NCBI RefSeq assembly: GCF_001506075.1
Contig: NZ_KQ947475.1
Coordinates: 2,796,631 to 2,860,630 of the forward strand
Length of the DNA stretch: 64,000 nucleotides
Direction of reading: 5' to 3'
Origin: Vibrio sp. MEBiC08052
GTDB lineage: Bacteria; Pseudomonadota; Gammaproteobacteria; Enterobacterales; Vibrionaceae
Both the position numbers and the translations under genes were made by a program. Position 1 is the stretch's first letter; the number at the start of each line of letters is the position of its first letter. This document shows positions 1 through 9,131 of the stretch, in pieces. Under the pieces are notes generated by a model that saw only the letters and a program-made list of their open reading frames with translations, did no database searches and was not told the origin of the DNA.

Positions 1-180
1 GATGTGATGCTGCGAGACTAACTGATTCAATCATGTATTCTTTTATACTTAAATGTACAGTCAGTGCTATTTACTTGAATGTTCCTACCAATACCCCGAC
101 AACTTTAAGGTAATAGTGACGCTCATTTATGCCGGCGCCCAAAGAACCAAGAAAGTGGTCGGGGTGATAAACTGATATGA

Positions 181-519
181 CTACATTCCACCTCGGCAGT
201 AGGTCACCCAAACCTCATTACTGCCACAACCGCTATCAACGACACAATCGAGACCTTTCTTTTGTACTTGCATTGAAAGCAACCATGAATAGAATTCTTT
301 AAAATGCTGTTTACTCATATCTAATCTAAAATATTGTGGTCTAACACCTGCGCATCGTCCTTGATTGGTACCATTTAGATAGAATCGACCATCAGTCCCC
401 ATATGAATATAATTTGGCACACCTAAACTAATCCATCCACTACCATTTCCTTGTGCGTCTAAAGCGAATGCATTCACATGTACCATAAGACAGAGAAAGG
501 AAATCAAAATCTTTTTCAT
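181..519 (-). CDS. small exported protein of unknown function
   Basis: The product has 112 residues and starts with a clear Sec signal peptide (positive MKK, hydrophobic core, likely cleavage after VNAFA near residue 19). The mature part of about 93 residues has four cysteines (near residues 56, 92, 98 and 108), which suggests disulfide bonds in the periplasm. I recognise no known domain. A GGAG-type ribosome site lies just before the start. It stands alone; the next intact gene to the right is divergent. Its role is unknown; the exported location is well supported. Confidence 0.65.
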   Translation of the reverse strand: MKKILISFLCLMVHVNAFALDAQGNGSGWISLGVPNYIHMGTDGRFYLNGTNQGRCAGVRPQYFRLDMSKQHFKEFYSWLLSMQVQKKGLDCVVDSGCGSNEVWVTYCRGGM

Positions 520-755
520 AAATACTCCATATATAGTTTTAACGTTGGCGTCTGGATTTCAATAAGCCTTTTAAAAGATAAAAATATTTTTCGACCAAAC
601 TTTACCTAGACACTCCCAAATAAAATGACCACATTTTATATGCGCAATGTTTATATCACACAAGTGCACATTGAACATCATAAGTTGTACTCAAACATAT
701 TTTTACGACTGCTCGCATTCATCTGTTTTCGGGAAGAAGTTAACATCACTATATA

Positions 756-911
756 ATCACAGCGGCGGTTGCACTTTTCATCACGACAGCCCAAGCTGAA
801 ACAGTTCTCTTGAACTTCGAGGCTGATTATGCAGATACAATGTGTTTCAATATCAACAGTGCCGGATTCTTATATCAAAATAAAAGTCGCCACAGACAAA
901 ACGAAGTGTAG
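756..911 (+). pseudogene. remnant of a small secreted protein lacking its start
   Basis: This open frame reads like the end of a signal peptide (hydrophobic run ending in TTAQA) followed by about 35 polar residues and a stop. In frame upstream there is a stop at 741 and no ATG, GTG or TTG between that stop and the hydrophobic stretch. It therefore looks like a gene that has lost its 5' end. The rest of 540-931 shows no other gene. Confidence 0.35.
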
Positions 912-931
912 TAAAGCATTATTGGAGATGA

Positions 932-1576
932 ATGATGAATGAAATAACGTTAGGTGAACGCTCAGTCGTTTACGTCACGGATATCTACTGTGGCTGGTGT
1001 TGGGGCTTCTCTGAACGCATGAAAGAATTTGAAGCCGCGAACCGCCATCGCGTCAATTTTACAGTTATCAGTGGCGGTTTATTTACCGGAGAAAGAGCAA
1101 CGGCTATTTCCAACTATCCACATATCTCTCAGGCCAATGAACAAATTACGATGCTTACCGGTGCAAATTTTGGTGCCCCGTATCAGCAACTTTTAAAAGA
1201 AGGCAGTCATATGCTGAATTCGCTTGATGCAGCAGTTGCTCTGGCCACCTTACGCGATCAAGCCCCGGAGCGTTCAATATTGTGGACCCACGCGCTACAA
1301 TCTGCATTTTATGAGCAAGGTCTTGACCTCTCCGACCACAACACGATCGCTGCAATAGCCTTAGCGCACGGACTTGATGCGGATGCTGTACGCACAAACC
1401 TAATCAATGGAAAAGCAATCAAGATAGCCAAGCAAGATTTCGCAATAGCCCATCAACTTGGGGTTGCATCATATCCGACCCTGCTTTTTATTGATGGCAG
1501 CAATATATATCAACTTCCTGCAACGGGGACACCATTCGATATTCTGAACCAAAAATTAGATGCACTGTTAACATAA
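932..1576 (+). CDS. DsbA/FrnE-type thiol-disulfide oxidoreductase family protein
   Basis: The 214-residue product has a thioredoxin fold of the DsbA family. A strand near residues 12-18 leads into the redox motif C-G-W-C (residues 20-23, then WGFSERM), and the cis-proline loop is seen late in the protein (VASYPTLLF, near residue 180), with a helical insert between. There is no signal peptide, so it is probably cytoplasmic, like the FrnE-type branch. Two ATG codons lie in tandem (932 and 935) behind a GGAG site at 924. Substrate is unknown. It is monocistronic, with the next gene 100 bp downstream. Confidence 0.8.
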   Translation: MMNEITLGERSVVYVTDIYCGWCWGFSERMKEFEAANRHRVNFTVISGGLFTGERATAISNYPHISQANEQITMLTGANFGAPYQQLLKEGSHMLNSLDAAVALATLRDQAPERSILWTHALQSAFYEQGLDLSDHNTIAAIALAHGLDADAVRTNLINGKAIKIAKQDFAIAHQLGVASYPTLLFIDGSNIYQLPATGTPFDILNQKLDALLT

Positions 1577-1677
1577 AATATTGAGGAAAGCGACCATCAT
1601 TCAGTGGACCCCATGGTCGCTTTATTATTCTAGAACTTGTTCTTGGTCCCGCGATTTGCAAAAACCATGAGCGAAAC

Positions 1678-2053
1678 ATGAAAAAACTTTTAATCAGCTT
1701 TATCTTACTTGTCACACTTTCTGGTTGTGCAGCGATGTTTAACGGCACAAGTCAACAAGTATCGATCCGTAGTAAAAACCCAGCAGCTAAGATCTATGTG
1801 AATGACGCATATCTTGGCGATGGTAATGTCATTACAGTATTCAAAAAAATCAAAACTATACAATTCGCGTTGAAGAAGATAATTGCAACTCAGTCACGAT
1901 TCCTGTAACGAAGTCATTTGATCCAACCACGTTACGTTGTTGCGCGTATTTATCGACTTTGGCCTTGTTTCCATACTTGTCGTAGATGACACTGGCGCAT
2001 GGCAAAAATTTGATCAAACAAGCGGCATCGTAGATGCAAATTGTTCAAAATAA
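1678..2053 (+). pseudogene. frameshifted lipoprotein gene
   Basis: The first frame starts as a lipoprotein: a signal ending in the lipobox LSGC (Cys17), then a conserved-looking stretch with YVNDAYLGDGN. It runs off into a wrong frame near 1855. A second frame carries the continuation (IPVTKSFDPTTL) until about 1940, and a third carries the last part (FIDFGLVSILVVDD to DANCSK and a stop at 2051-2053). The three pieces join into one plausible protein of about 120 residues, so at least two frameshifts have broken it. Small exported proteins of this general type occur in vibrios; the function is unknown. Confidence 0.7.
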
Positions 2054-2063
2054 AAAATTTCAG

Positions 2064-2084
2064 GCAGCACTATGCTGCTTTTTT
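2064..2084 (+). terminator. rho-independent terminator
   Basis: A perfect six-base stem (GCAGCA, loop CTA, TGCTGC) is followed directly by six T residues. It lies 10 bp after the stop of the frameshifted lipoprotein gene. Confidence 0.7.
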
Positions 2085-2142
2085 ACACCTTTATATCACA
2101 CTCTTTTTCACGATCCGACAGGCCGATTGATCATCCTCTCGA

Positions 2143-2451
2143 TTACGGCCAAGCCCGTTTTTTACCACCATTGGCTTTAATCAGCTCAATCGCTTTCTTC
2201 GACTTATCTTCAATCGAACGCAGACTACGGGTAACGTTCTCCTGAAACTCAGCTTTGTTTTGGCCCGGTAGTTCAGGCGGTGTGGATGCTGCAGATTGTA
2301 ATTGGTGGATCATTTGAACCAATTGCTTATTCTGAGCTTCCAGCGATTTCACTTTCGCGGTCAGCTCTCGGAGCATGGAATTCTGCTCTTGAATTCGAGA
2401 TTCTATATTATTGAAAGACTGGAGTATTTGTCCGATATTTTGCTCTGTCAT
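2143..2451 (-). CDS. coiled-coil protein of unknown function
   Basis: The 102-residue product is soluble and mostly helical. Residues about 10-50 show heptad spacing (NIESRIQEQNSMLREL and on through VKSLEAQNKQLVQMI), typical of a coiled coil. A Pro-rich hinge (STPPELPGQ) separates it from a basic, Lys-rich second helix ending in GGKKRAWP. I chose the ATG at 2451; the codon upstream in frame is TTG. No family is recognised. Confidence 0.6.
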   Translation of the reverse strand: MTEQNIGQILQSFNNIESRIQEQNSMLRELTAKVKSLEAQNKQLVQMIHQLQSAASTPPELPGQNKAEFQENVTRSLRSIEDKSKKAIELIKANGGKKRAWP

Positions 2452-2610
2452 CAATCTGTCCGATTCAACCTACATGCCTAAAGTGTAGGTCAAACTGAAT
2501 GACTTATTGAAACAATCTGCATGATTGCCACGATGATCATCGAAATCCCCGCTCAACGCTATTCGCCAATCATGGCGACCAATCTATCCACGCTGAACCG
2601 TTTGTTGAAA

Positions 2611-2633
2611 CGGGGGCATCGTTTGAGCCCCCG
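2611..2633 (-). terminator. GC-rich hairpin after the LTA-synthase-like gene
   Basis: A seven-base perfect stem (CGGGGGC / GCCCCCG, nine-base loop) lies 11 bp past the stop of the minus-strand sulfatase-family gene. On that strand it is followed by a short T-rich stretch, TTTCAACAAA, so termination is likely but the U-tract is weak. Confidence 0.55.
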
Positions 2634-2643
2634 CGACAATCAG

Positions 2644-4653
2644 CTAGTGCTGAGATTCATGATAATCATCTTGCGCCTGATAATAATTATCCTGAAAGGC
2701 CAGACTTCCCCACATGGCGTAAGCGTGCGCTCTCTCGACGATCGACTCGGCCACCGGATGATCGGATAACGTATCGTGTTGCGGATCATACTGATACGTG
2801 GTAATCCCCTGCTCGGGACGAATCACCACGACTTGATTATCAGCGGTCATCCAACCAAAGTTCTTATCCCGTTGCATCAACGCCCGCTGCTTATCGACTG
2901 GTACCGTTTTGGTCATATCATTGCCGACCATCGGATTGATACTACTGATCCCGGCCAGAGATAATAGCGTCGGTGGCAGGTCGATCTGGCTGACCAAACG
3001 ATCATCGAGTCGGTGTTCAATGCCACCACCAAAGATGATCGCAGGGATTTTAAAGTGACCAATCGGTACCGGTAAATTACCGCTGGTACGGGCATCATGG
3101 TCAGCAACAGCGACAAAGATCGTGTCATTCCAGTACGAAGACTGCTTCGCCTGCTTCACAAATTGGCCCAAAGCATAATCAGCATATTTGACTGCATTTT
3201 CCTGGGTATTTTTCGGCTGGTTATACAGTTCGAACGGTCGATCCGGAAACTCATACGGTGTGTGATTGGATGAGGAGAAAACTAAACTAAAGAAAGGCTT
3301 ATCCTGCGCATCCAGTTGAGTAAACTGTTCATCCGCTTTTTTGTACAAGTCGCTATCGGAAGCGCCCCATGATCCAACAAATTCTGGAGACTTAAAGGTT
3401 GGAAAATCCTGCATATCAACAAAGCCATTACCAAGGAAAAAGCTTTTCATATTGTCAAAATGGCTCTCTCCACCGTAAATGAACTGTGTATGATAACCCC
3501 GTTTTTTCAGAAGGTCGGCAAGCGTGAAAAAGTTGGTCTGACTTTTACCCAGTTTCACGACCGCACGTGCCGGTGTCGGTGTAAACCCAGTCGTCACGGC
3601 TTCGATCCCACGGACAGAACGGGTTCCCGTGGCGTACATGCGGGTAAAAGCCCAGCCTTCATCGATTAAGTGATCGATATTAGGAGAAGCATTAATTCCC
3701 CCGAGACGGCTGACAAATTGCGCACCATGACTCTCTAATAGCAAAATCACAATATTCTTTGGCTTACCCTGATACTGGGCCTGATGACTGGCTAATGTCG
3801 GTCTGTCACCCGGCACAAAATCTTGCGGTGCAACATTCATTGAAGCTTTCACTTCTTCGATAATTTTGTCTTTGGCCATTTTCGGATAAAACTGAAATGC
3901 ACTCGCTTCAGAGCCCATCTGTTTGGCAGCAAAGATCACCGAATAAGAAGAGTTTAGGGCAAAATCATTCATCAATGGATCACTGGAAAAAGCCACCATA
4001 GCCGGATTCATCGGACGATGCTCAAAGCTCGACCGGGCTCCCATCAAGCCCAACGCAACCACGCCGACAGCAATCACCGGACGCCAGTACCAGCGAGGGA
4101 AAGAAAGACCCGTTACCAATTTTTTCGACCAGCGCCAGCCGATAAAAATCGTCAACACCGACGTAATCAGACCAATCAGCAGCTCCAGTTTATAGCCGCT
4201 CCAAAGCATCCCAAAAACTTCTTTCGGATAGATCAGATACTCAACAAATAATCGATTCGGACGAAGATCATACTCTTGAATAAACGGAACGGTTGCCACC
4301 TCCATATACACAACCAACCATAATCCGGCAGTCAGCCAGATGCGGAGAATCACATGCCAGCAGCGTCCAATCAGATGATCCCCTGAAAACAGAGCAGAAA
4401 GAAGTGCAGGTAAGATCAACAAATAACAGATCGATGACACATCAACCCGTAAACCTCCCAAGAAAATATTTCCCCATCCTTGGGCATCATTCACGCGTTC
4501 AATCTGCCATAACGACAAACCCAAACGGGAAATCGTAAAAAGAAGAATAAAAACAATCGCGGCGCTAACAATCGGATATAACGGCCCCAACAAGACTTTT
4601 ACTTTATACAATGTCAATTCCCTCAAAGATATACTGATGCTCCCCTCTGACAA
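2644..4653 (-). CDS. LTA-synthase-family phosphoglycerol/phosphoethanolamine transferase (sulfatase fold)
   Basis: The 669-residue inner-membrane enzyme has about five transmembrane helices in its first 210 residues and a periplasmic alkaline-phosphatase/sulfatase-type domain from about residue 285. Visible active-site elements are the metal-binding LLLESHGAQF (near 303-312), the nucleophile Thr region TGTRSVRG (near 341-348) and later VADHDARTSG with a GHFKIP histidine. In gammaproteobacteria such enzymes move head groups onto envelope glycans or lipids (OpgB/MdoB or LtaS-like); the exact substrate cannot be read from the sequence. The listed start is TTG. A TTG at 4611 has a better-placed AGGGA site, so the first 14 residues are uncertain. 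It is monocistronic. Confidence 0.8.
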   Translation of the reverse strand: MSEGSISISLRELTLYKVKVLLGPLYPIVSAAIVFILLFTISRLGLSLWQIERVNDAQGWGNIFLGGLRVDVSSICYLLILPALLSALFSGDHLIGRCWHVILRIWLTAGLWLVVYMEVATVPFIQEYDLRPNRLFVEYLIYPKEVFGMLWSGYKLELLIGLITSVLTIFIGWRWSKKLVTGLSFPRWYWRPVIAVGVVALGLMGARSSFEHRPMNPAMVAFSSDPLMNDFALNSSYSVIFAAKQMGSEASAFQFYPKMAKDKIIEEVKASMNVAPQDFVPGDRPTLASHQAQYQGKPKNIVILLLESHGAQFVSRLGGINASPNIDHLIDEGWAFTRMYATGTRSVRGIEAVTTGFTPTPARAVVKLGKSQTNFFTLADLLKKRGYHTQFIYGGESHFDNMKSFFLGNGFVDMQDFPTFKSPEFVGSWGASDSDLYKKADEQFTQLDAQDKPFFSLVFSSSNHTPYEFPDRPFELYNQPKNTQENAVKYADYALGQFVKQAKQSSYWNDTIFVAVADHDARTSGNLPVPIGHFKIPAIIFGGGIEHRLDDRLVSQIDLPPTLLSLAGISSINPMVGNDMTKTVPVDKQRALMQRDKNFGWMTADNQVVVIRPEQGITTYQYDPQHDTLSDHPVAESIVERAHAYAMWGSLAFQDNYYQAQDDYHESQH

Positions 4654-4912
4654 AAATGACCATCAAGAATCATTTCAAGCTCAGAATCCAACACCTTGTT
4701 GTCGTTCGACCAACAAATCTGAAATAAATTCAGATAACTCACATATATAAAACCAAATTTACATCTATTTCAGAGACAAAACCGGTCAAACGCTGCTTAT
4801 CACAACATTCATTGAACTTGCAGATAATCCCTAAATATAGAAAAGCTTGGACAAAATACAAAGGCATAGTCTACATGTGTGATCGATTTTCGCAGTAGCA
4901 TCACACTGACAT

Positions 4913-4943
4913 TCACCCATGATTTTGATCTCATCATGGGTGA
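4913..4943. repeat. perfect 11-bp inverted repeat in the sulfatase/olsF intergenic region
   Basis: Arms TCACCCATGAT and ATCATGGGTGA flank a nine-base loop. No T-tract follows on either strand, so it is not an obvious terminator. It lies 157 bp upstream of olsF and about 260 bp upstream of the divergent gene, in an otherwise gene-free 446-bp stretch (4654-5099), so it could be an operator or a 5' leader hairpin. Confidence 0.45.
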
Positions 4944-5099
4944 TACACAGCAACAGTTCAAATTAACAGGCATTCATCATGTTGCAACAATAGAGTCATC
5001 AGAGCGTCACCCGCATGACACGAAAGCCTCATAAAACTGAAGCGCATCTGCAACAAAACCACCCTAGCATGGGGATCATAATCATGATTCGAGGTTGAT

Positions 5100-6857
5100 A
5101 TGCTAGCGAACAGTCCTTTTAAGCTACCCAAAAAGACGCCATTCGGTGTCGGAGAACATATTGCGGAATGGGCAACAGGCTTAACGAAATTAGATAAGTT
5201 TTATGCGCAACGTCCGGCAAACTGTGATACCCAGACCTTTTTAAGATTCACTTTGGAAATTTTAGGTATCGATTATCGGGTGATTAAAGGGGACTTCAAT
5301 CATATTCCAGCTTCCGGCCCTACCGTTGTGGTCGCCAACCATCCGCTCGGATGTGTTGAAGGCGTCATTTTGGCTGAAATGCTGTTACAAATTCGTTCCG
5401 ATGTACAGATTCTCGCCAATCACTATCTGAAAACGGTTCCCGAGTTAGATTCGCTGTTTATCGGGGTTGATGTCTTCAACACCAACCAGGCACAACAGGC
5501 AAATCTGAAGGCAATGCGCGCAGCACATCGTCATCTGGAACAGGGCGGCTTAATGCTGATTTTCCCTGCCGGAGAAGTGTCTCACCTGGTCGATATCAAA
5601 CAACAACGGCTACAGGATAAAGCGTGGAGCACGTCTGTCAGCCGCTTAATTAAAAAACACCACGCAACGTCAGTACCTATCTTTATTAACGGGCAAAACT
5701 CCAAGCGTTTCTATATGGCAGGCAAAATTCACCCGCTATTGAGAACGCTGATGCTCGGACGGGAACTCCTCAATAAAAAATCCCGCGCTATCGAGATCGC
5801 TATCGGTCAGCCGATTCAGTATAAAGAAATCACACCACTGAATGATGAGCAGTTAGTCCATTATCTGCGCTTTAATACCTATCTGCTCAATCCGGCGACC
5901 CAAAAACAACGCAATAAGCAAGATGGAGATCTCACCCTCCCCCCTGTCGCACCTCGTTTACCGCTTGATGATCTGAAAAGTGATCTGGCTCGGTTATCCG
6001 CTGAAGAACATATATTGCAATACAATGAATTTGATGTGTATTGCGCCAAAGCAGCATCCATTCCATGCATCATGCACGAAATTGGTCGCGTTCGGGAGAT
6101 CAATTTCCGTCAGGTTGGTGAAGGAACGGGGCTGGCGCTGGATATTGATAAATTCGATCGTCATTACTTCCACTTGTTTATCTGGGATCGGGAAGCCGAT
6201 GAACTAGTCGGTGCCTATCGCTTAGGTCTGGTTGATCAACTGATGGCGGAACATGGTCTGGCCGGGCTCTATTCCAGTACCCTGTTCAACTACGATCCTC
6301 AGTTTATCCATCAAATGGGTAAATCAATAGAGATGGGCCGCTCCGTTGTCGCGCAATCTTATCAGAAGAGCATGGCATCACTGCTACTCCTCTGGAAAGG
6401 GATTGCCACATTCGTGACCCGTCATCCACAGTATACTCACCTGTTTGGTCCGGTCAGTATCAGTAATGAATATAGTGATGATGCCCGTCAATTACTGGCA
6501 CAAACCATGACTTTAAATTACTACGATCCTGAGCAGGCGCAATTAGTCAAACCCACCAATCCACTGCCGACCCACAAATACCACGACTGGAATATTCATC
6601 TGCTCAGTGCACTGGCGGACTTACAACTTCTGTCCAAAGTCATTGCCCGAATTGATGAAGGGAAAGGTGTACCGGTGCTATTGCGTCAATATTTAGGACT
6701 GAACGGCAAATTTGCCTGCTTCAATGTTGATCCGGATTTTAATGATTCGCTGGACGGCCTGATTGTGGTTGATCTCCGCCAGGTTTCAGAAAAAACCTTA
6801 ACCCGCTATATGGGCAGCGCTCCGACCAAAGCTTATCTGGCATATCATGCGGTATAA
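5100..6857 (+). CDS. olsF: bifunctional ornithine-lipid-type acyltransferase (OlsF-like)
   Basis: The 585-residue protein joins two acyltransferases. The N-terminal half is a PlsC-like O-acyltransferase: acceptor motif NHPLGCVEG near residues 81-89 (NHx4 followed by E rather than the usual D), and FPAGE near 155. The C-terminal half, from about residue 300, is the GNAT-like N-acyltransferase of the OlsB/hemolysin-like COG3176 family (IGRVREINFRQVGEGTG, GAYRLG, EMGRSVV). In the OlsF family the C-terminal half acylates ornithine and the N-terminal half adds the second acyl chain, making phosphate-free ornithine lipids. A GAGGT site precedes the ATG. Membrane-associated, single gene. Confidence 0.85.
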   Translation: MLANSPFKLPKKTPFGVGEHIAEWATGLTKLDKFYAQRPANCDTQTFLRFTLEILGIDYRVIKGDFNHIPASGPTVVVANHPLGCVEGVILAEMLLQIRSDVQILANHYLKTVPELDSLFIGVDVFNTNQAQQANLKAMRAAHRHLEQGGLMLIFPAGEVSHLVDIKQQRLQDKAWSTSVSRLIKKHHATSVPIFINGQNSKRFYMAGKIHPLLRTLMLGRELLNKKSRAIEIAIGQPIQYKEITPLNDEQLVHYLRFNTYLLNPATQKQRNKQDGDLTLPPVAPRLPLDDLKSDLARLSAEEHILQYNEFDVYCAKAASIPCIMHEIGRVREINFRQVGEGTGLALDIDKFDRHYFHLFIWDREADELVGAYRLGLVDQLMAEHGLAGLYSSTLFNYDPQFIHQMGKSIEMGRSVVAQSYQKSMASLLLLWKGIATFVTRHPQYTHLFGPVSISNEYSDDARQLLAQTMTLNYYDPEQAQLVKPTNPLPTHKYHDWNIHLLSALADLQLLSKVIARIDEGKGVPVLLRQYLGLNGKFACFNVDPDFNDSLDGLIVVDLRQVSEKTLTRYMGSAPTKAYLAYHAV

Positions 6858-6867
6858 AATGCAATGC

Positions 6868-6894
6868 TCCCCAGAGTCAATCTGTCTCTGGGGA
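6868..6894. terminator. bidirectional hairpin between convergent genes
   Basis: Nine-base arms (TCCCCAGAG / CTCTGGGGA) with a nine-base loop lie just past the olsF stop and overlap the last codons of the convergent minus-strand gene. No clear U-tract, so its action as a terminator is inferred from position. Confidence 0.45.
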
Positions 6895-7359
6895 TGGCAC
6901 TGTGGGCAGGATGTCATCACTCTCGATAGAGATACTGTGCCCCGATGACTCCGAAAACTGTAGTGATATTTTGACCGGTGTATTATTCGACCACCAGCGT
7001 GATTTTTTGGATAACGTCACCTGCGGCATAACCTCTGTGGTGTTGTGTCGGTCGCTTTGTTCAAGGTAGGCATTCAACTCAAGCGACAAGCTCTCAACTT
7101 TGAAAAAACGACACGGACACAACATGTATAACGGTATCCATTGAACCTGATAACGAATCCCTTCATCAGTGATACAGGGCATTTTTATCCCGACAGGCTT
7201 GGCTGTCATCATCGCCTCATCATCAACGGAAAAATAATCCTGAAGCGGTGAAAACTTTTCATCTTCCGTACGTGCTTTGGCCCGGAGAATATCTCGCATC
7301 AACCATTCAGCCAGTGCACCGGAAGAATGGGACTTCACCTTCACAGACTTTATCTTCAT
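6877..7359 (-). CDS. divergent DUF2589-like protein
   Basis: The 160-residue soluble protein carries, near residues 70-100, a block (QVQWIPLYMLCP, then KVESLSLELNAYL) that matches in pattern the core of the two DUF2589 proteins encoded just upstream (PLITLIPLSQVELQEMSFSTEL in one of them). It therefore looks like a third, more divergent paralogue. It lacks the long N-terminal helix of the other two. It is the last gene of a four-gene minus-strand run. DUF2589 has no assigned biochemical role. Confidence 0.55.
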   Translation of the reverse strand: MKIKSVKVKSHSSGALAEWLMRDILRAKARTEDEKFSPLQDYFSVDDEAMMTAKPVGIKMPCITDEGIRYQVQWIPLYMLCPCRFFKVESLSLELNAYLEQSDRHNTTEVMPQVTLSKKSRWWSNNTPVKISLQFSESSGHSISIESDDILPTVPSPETD

Positions 7360-7379
7360 CGCTCACACCTTGATCCCGG

Positions 7380-7622
7380 TTAGCCACGATTGAGTTTCGG
7401 CCGCTCACCTTCAGCTTTCAGCCCATTGGTCACTATTTGATACTGACGATACTTATCCAACCCCTGACGATAAACAGGATAACTACTGACTGACAGCGCC
7501 ACCGAGCTATGACAAACCGGACACGAAAAATGCGCACCGGATAACAGCAGTTCAGGCTCAATGTAAATGATACTTTTCTTACCGTTTTCAAGGCAAGTCG
7601 GACAAGGCAATTGCGTATTCAT
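7380..7622 (-). CDS. small zinc-ribbon-like protein
   Basis: The 80-residue product has two CxxC pairs (CPTC at 6-9 and CPVC near 33-36) spaced as in a zinc ribbon, and a polar tail. I start at the ATG at 7620-7622 because an AGAGGT site lies eight bases upstream; the longer in-frame version has only AT-rich upstream repeats (AATAGAGA units). It sits inside the DUF2589 gene run, so it may be a structural or regulatory partner; its function is unknown. Confidence 0.55.
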   Translation of the reverse strand: MNTQLPCPTCLENGKKSIIYIEPELLLSGAHFSCPVCHSSVALSVSSYPVYRQGLDKYRQYQIVTNGLKAEGERPKLNRG

Positions 7623-7740
7623 GGAAGCACCTCTGTTCAGATAAATAGAGAAATAGAGAAATAGAGAAATAATCAACGTAGAAAAAGGGCCAGCCCCAGG
7701 GCATAGACTAGAAGGCTGGCCAAGTGAGGTTGCGTCATCA

Positions 7741-8445
7741 CTACTGTGATGATTCTCCGTTTTGGGTGATCATAATCGGTGCAATATTGTCGGTATAAGC
7801 CTTAATGATCACGCCCACGCCTTCAGGCAACGGCAATTGACCGGCATGAACCTTGACGTCATAACTCGCTTTATTACTCTTTTCATACTTTTCCGTATTG
7901 CTGTTGCTCTTTTCAGAAGATTTCGACACGCTGCCACTCACGCTGGCTGAGAAAGGGCCATAGCCAATCTTGGCTTCAAAACTGCCCTGAGCACTCATAT
8001 TCTCTTTTTCTTGCTGACTTTGTTCATTTGCGAAGCTGGATTTCACCTCCATATTGAATTCAATGCTGACGTCATCGACTGCCAGTGCATTGAGAGGTAA
8101 CAGTGTCAGTAGCGGAATCGAAATCGATGATTCGGCGGTATCCGTACTGACGGTCGATTTCCCTTCATCCTTGCCTTTGGTCGTGGTAATGATCGGGCGT
8201 TTAAGTTTGAGCTCCACCATCACCGGCTGATATTCAGAACGTGAATTGTCGTCCTTATCACCACCGTCCCCCTTAACGGCCTGCTTACTGAAACAGCTAT
8301 CGAGCATGAACTTTACCTGCGTCATTGCCATTTTATTGTTCGCCTCAGCCGCGGCCATCAATGGCCCGCCGATCAGATCTCCCATCGGGAGACCACTAAA
8401 TTGTTGTGCCATTGAGACCAGACCCGGCCCTGAAGTGACTGCCAT
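7741..8445 (-). CDS. DUF2589 family protein
   Basis: The 234-residue protein has an N-terminal helix (SMAQQFSGLPMGDLIGGPL, then AAEANNKMAMTQVKFMLDS) typical of the DUF2589 family, a central strand-rich core (ISIPLLTLLPLNALAVDD near 110-127 and VSIEFNMEVKS), and a Ser/Glu/Lys-rich linker with SGSVSKSSEK. It ends in a hydrophobic strand (GVGVIIKAYTDNIAPI). No signal peptide or membrane helix is seen. AAGGAG lies just before the ATG. It neighbours a second DUF2589 gene 68 bp upstream. Confidence 0.75.
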   Translation of the reverse strand: MAVTSGPGLVSMAQQFSGLPMGDLIGGPLMAAAEANNKMAMTQVKFMLDSCFSKQAVKGDGGDKDDNSRSEYQPVMVELKLKRPIITTTKGKDEGKSTVSTDTAESSISIPLLTLLPLNALAVDDVSIEFNMEVKSSFANEQSQQEKENMSAQGSFEAKIGYGPFSASVSGSVSKSSEKSNSNTEKYEKSNKASYDVKVHAGQLPLPEGVGVIIKAYTDNIAPIMITQNGESSQ

Positions 8446-8513
8446 AAAGACTCCTTATCTGTATATAAAGTAAACGTCTGCGCTTTAGTCATCACAGACA
8501 TGGTTCCCGCAGA

Positions 8514-9131
8514 TTAACCCGGAACTTGTGCCCGCAACGCCCTTTCATAACCATCAACGATATATTTCAGCCCGTCCGGGGTCTCCATCGCCGCGATTTT
8601 TACTTCCAGCTTCGCTTTACCGCCATGGCCCTGATTGGCCCCTTCTTCTGCCATCTCTTTTGCTTTGAGGGTTCGTTTAGGAAATGAAACTTGCAGCGCA
8701 TCACCATTAACACTGAGCTCCAATTCGGTAGAGAAACTCATTTCCTGCAGTTCAACCTGAGATAATGGGATCAGGGTGATCAACGGGACGTTAACTGTCT
8801 GTACACTCGGCCCGTTGCGAGTCACCGTCGGATACTGCATCGCCACCATTTTCGGTTTAAGAATCGGAATGTCGCTCCCATATTCACCATGCATAAACCG
8901 CTTCGGTACGTCATCTGACGGAGGTGGATTTTTGCCGGTACGTTTCGGTGTTTTGCCCTCAACTTTAGCATCGGAACGACCGACATCTGCCATATGTGTG
9001 ATGTCTTCATCATCTTCATCCGCCGGTTCAAAAAAACGCTCCAGCAAATCGAGATTTTTTTGGATCAGCGCCTCTCCGGCTGAAGCCGTCGCCACATGAA
9101 TCGAATGGACAAACTCTTCTAAGTTGATCAT
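8514..9131 (-). CDS. DUF2589 family protein, paralogue of its neighbour
   Basis: The 205-residue product has the same plan: an N-terminal helix, an acidic linker (EPADEDDEDITHM near 36-48), a core with VNVPLITLIPLSQVELQEM (near 112-130) and a strand pair (FSTELELSVNG), and a C-terminal strand-helix. It is the first gene of the minus-strand run and diverges from the coiled-coil membrane protein at 9362 across a 230-bp gap that probably holds both promoters. Function unknown; a shared role with the other two DUF2589 proteins is inferred. Confidence 0.75.
   Translation of the reverse strand: MINLEEFVHSIHVATASAGEALIQKNLDLLERFFEPADEDDEDITHMADVGRSDAKVEGKTPKRTGKNPPPSDDVPKRFMHGEYGSDIPILKPKMVAMQYPTVTRNGPSVQTVNVPLITLIPLSQVELQEMSFSTELELSVNGDALQVSFPKRTLKAKEMAEEGANQGHGGKAKLEVKIAAMETPDGLKYIVDGYERALRAQVPG

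Noticed and set aside
541..560. Possible integron attC-like site near AACGTTGGCGTC
   Set aside because: A short match to part of an attC core only; no paired arm and no cassette array were found.
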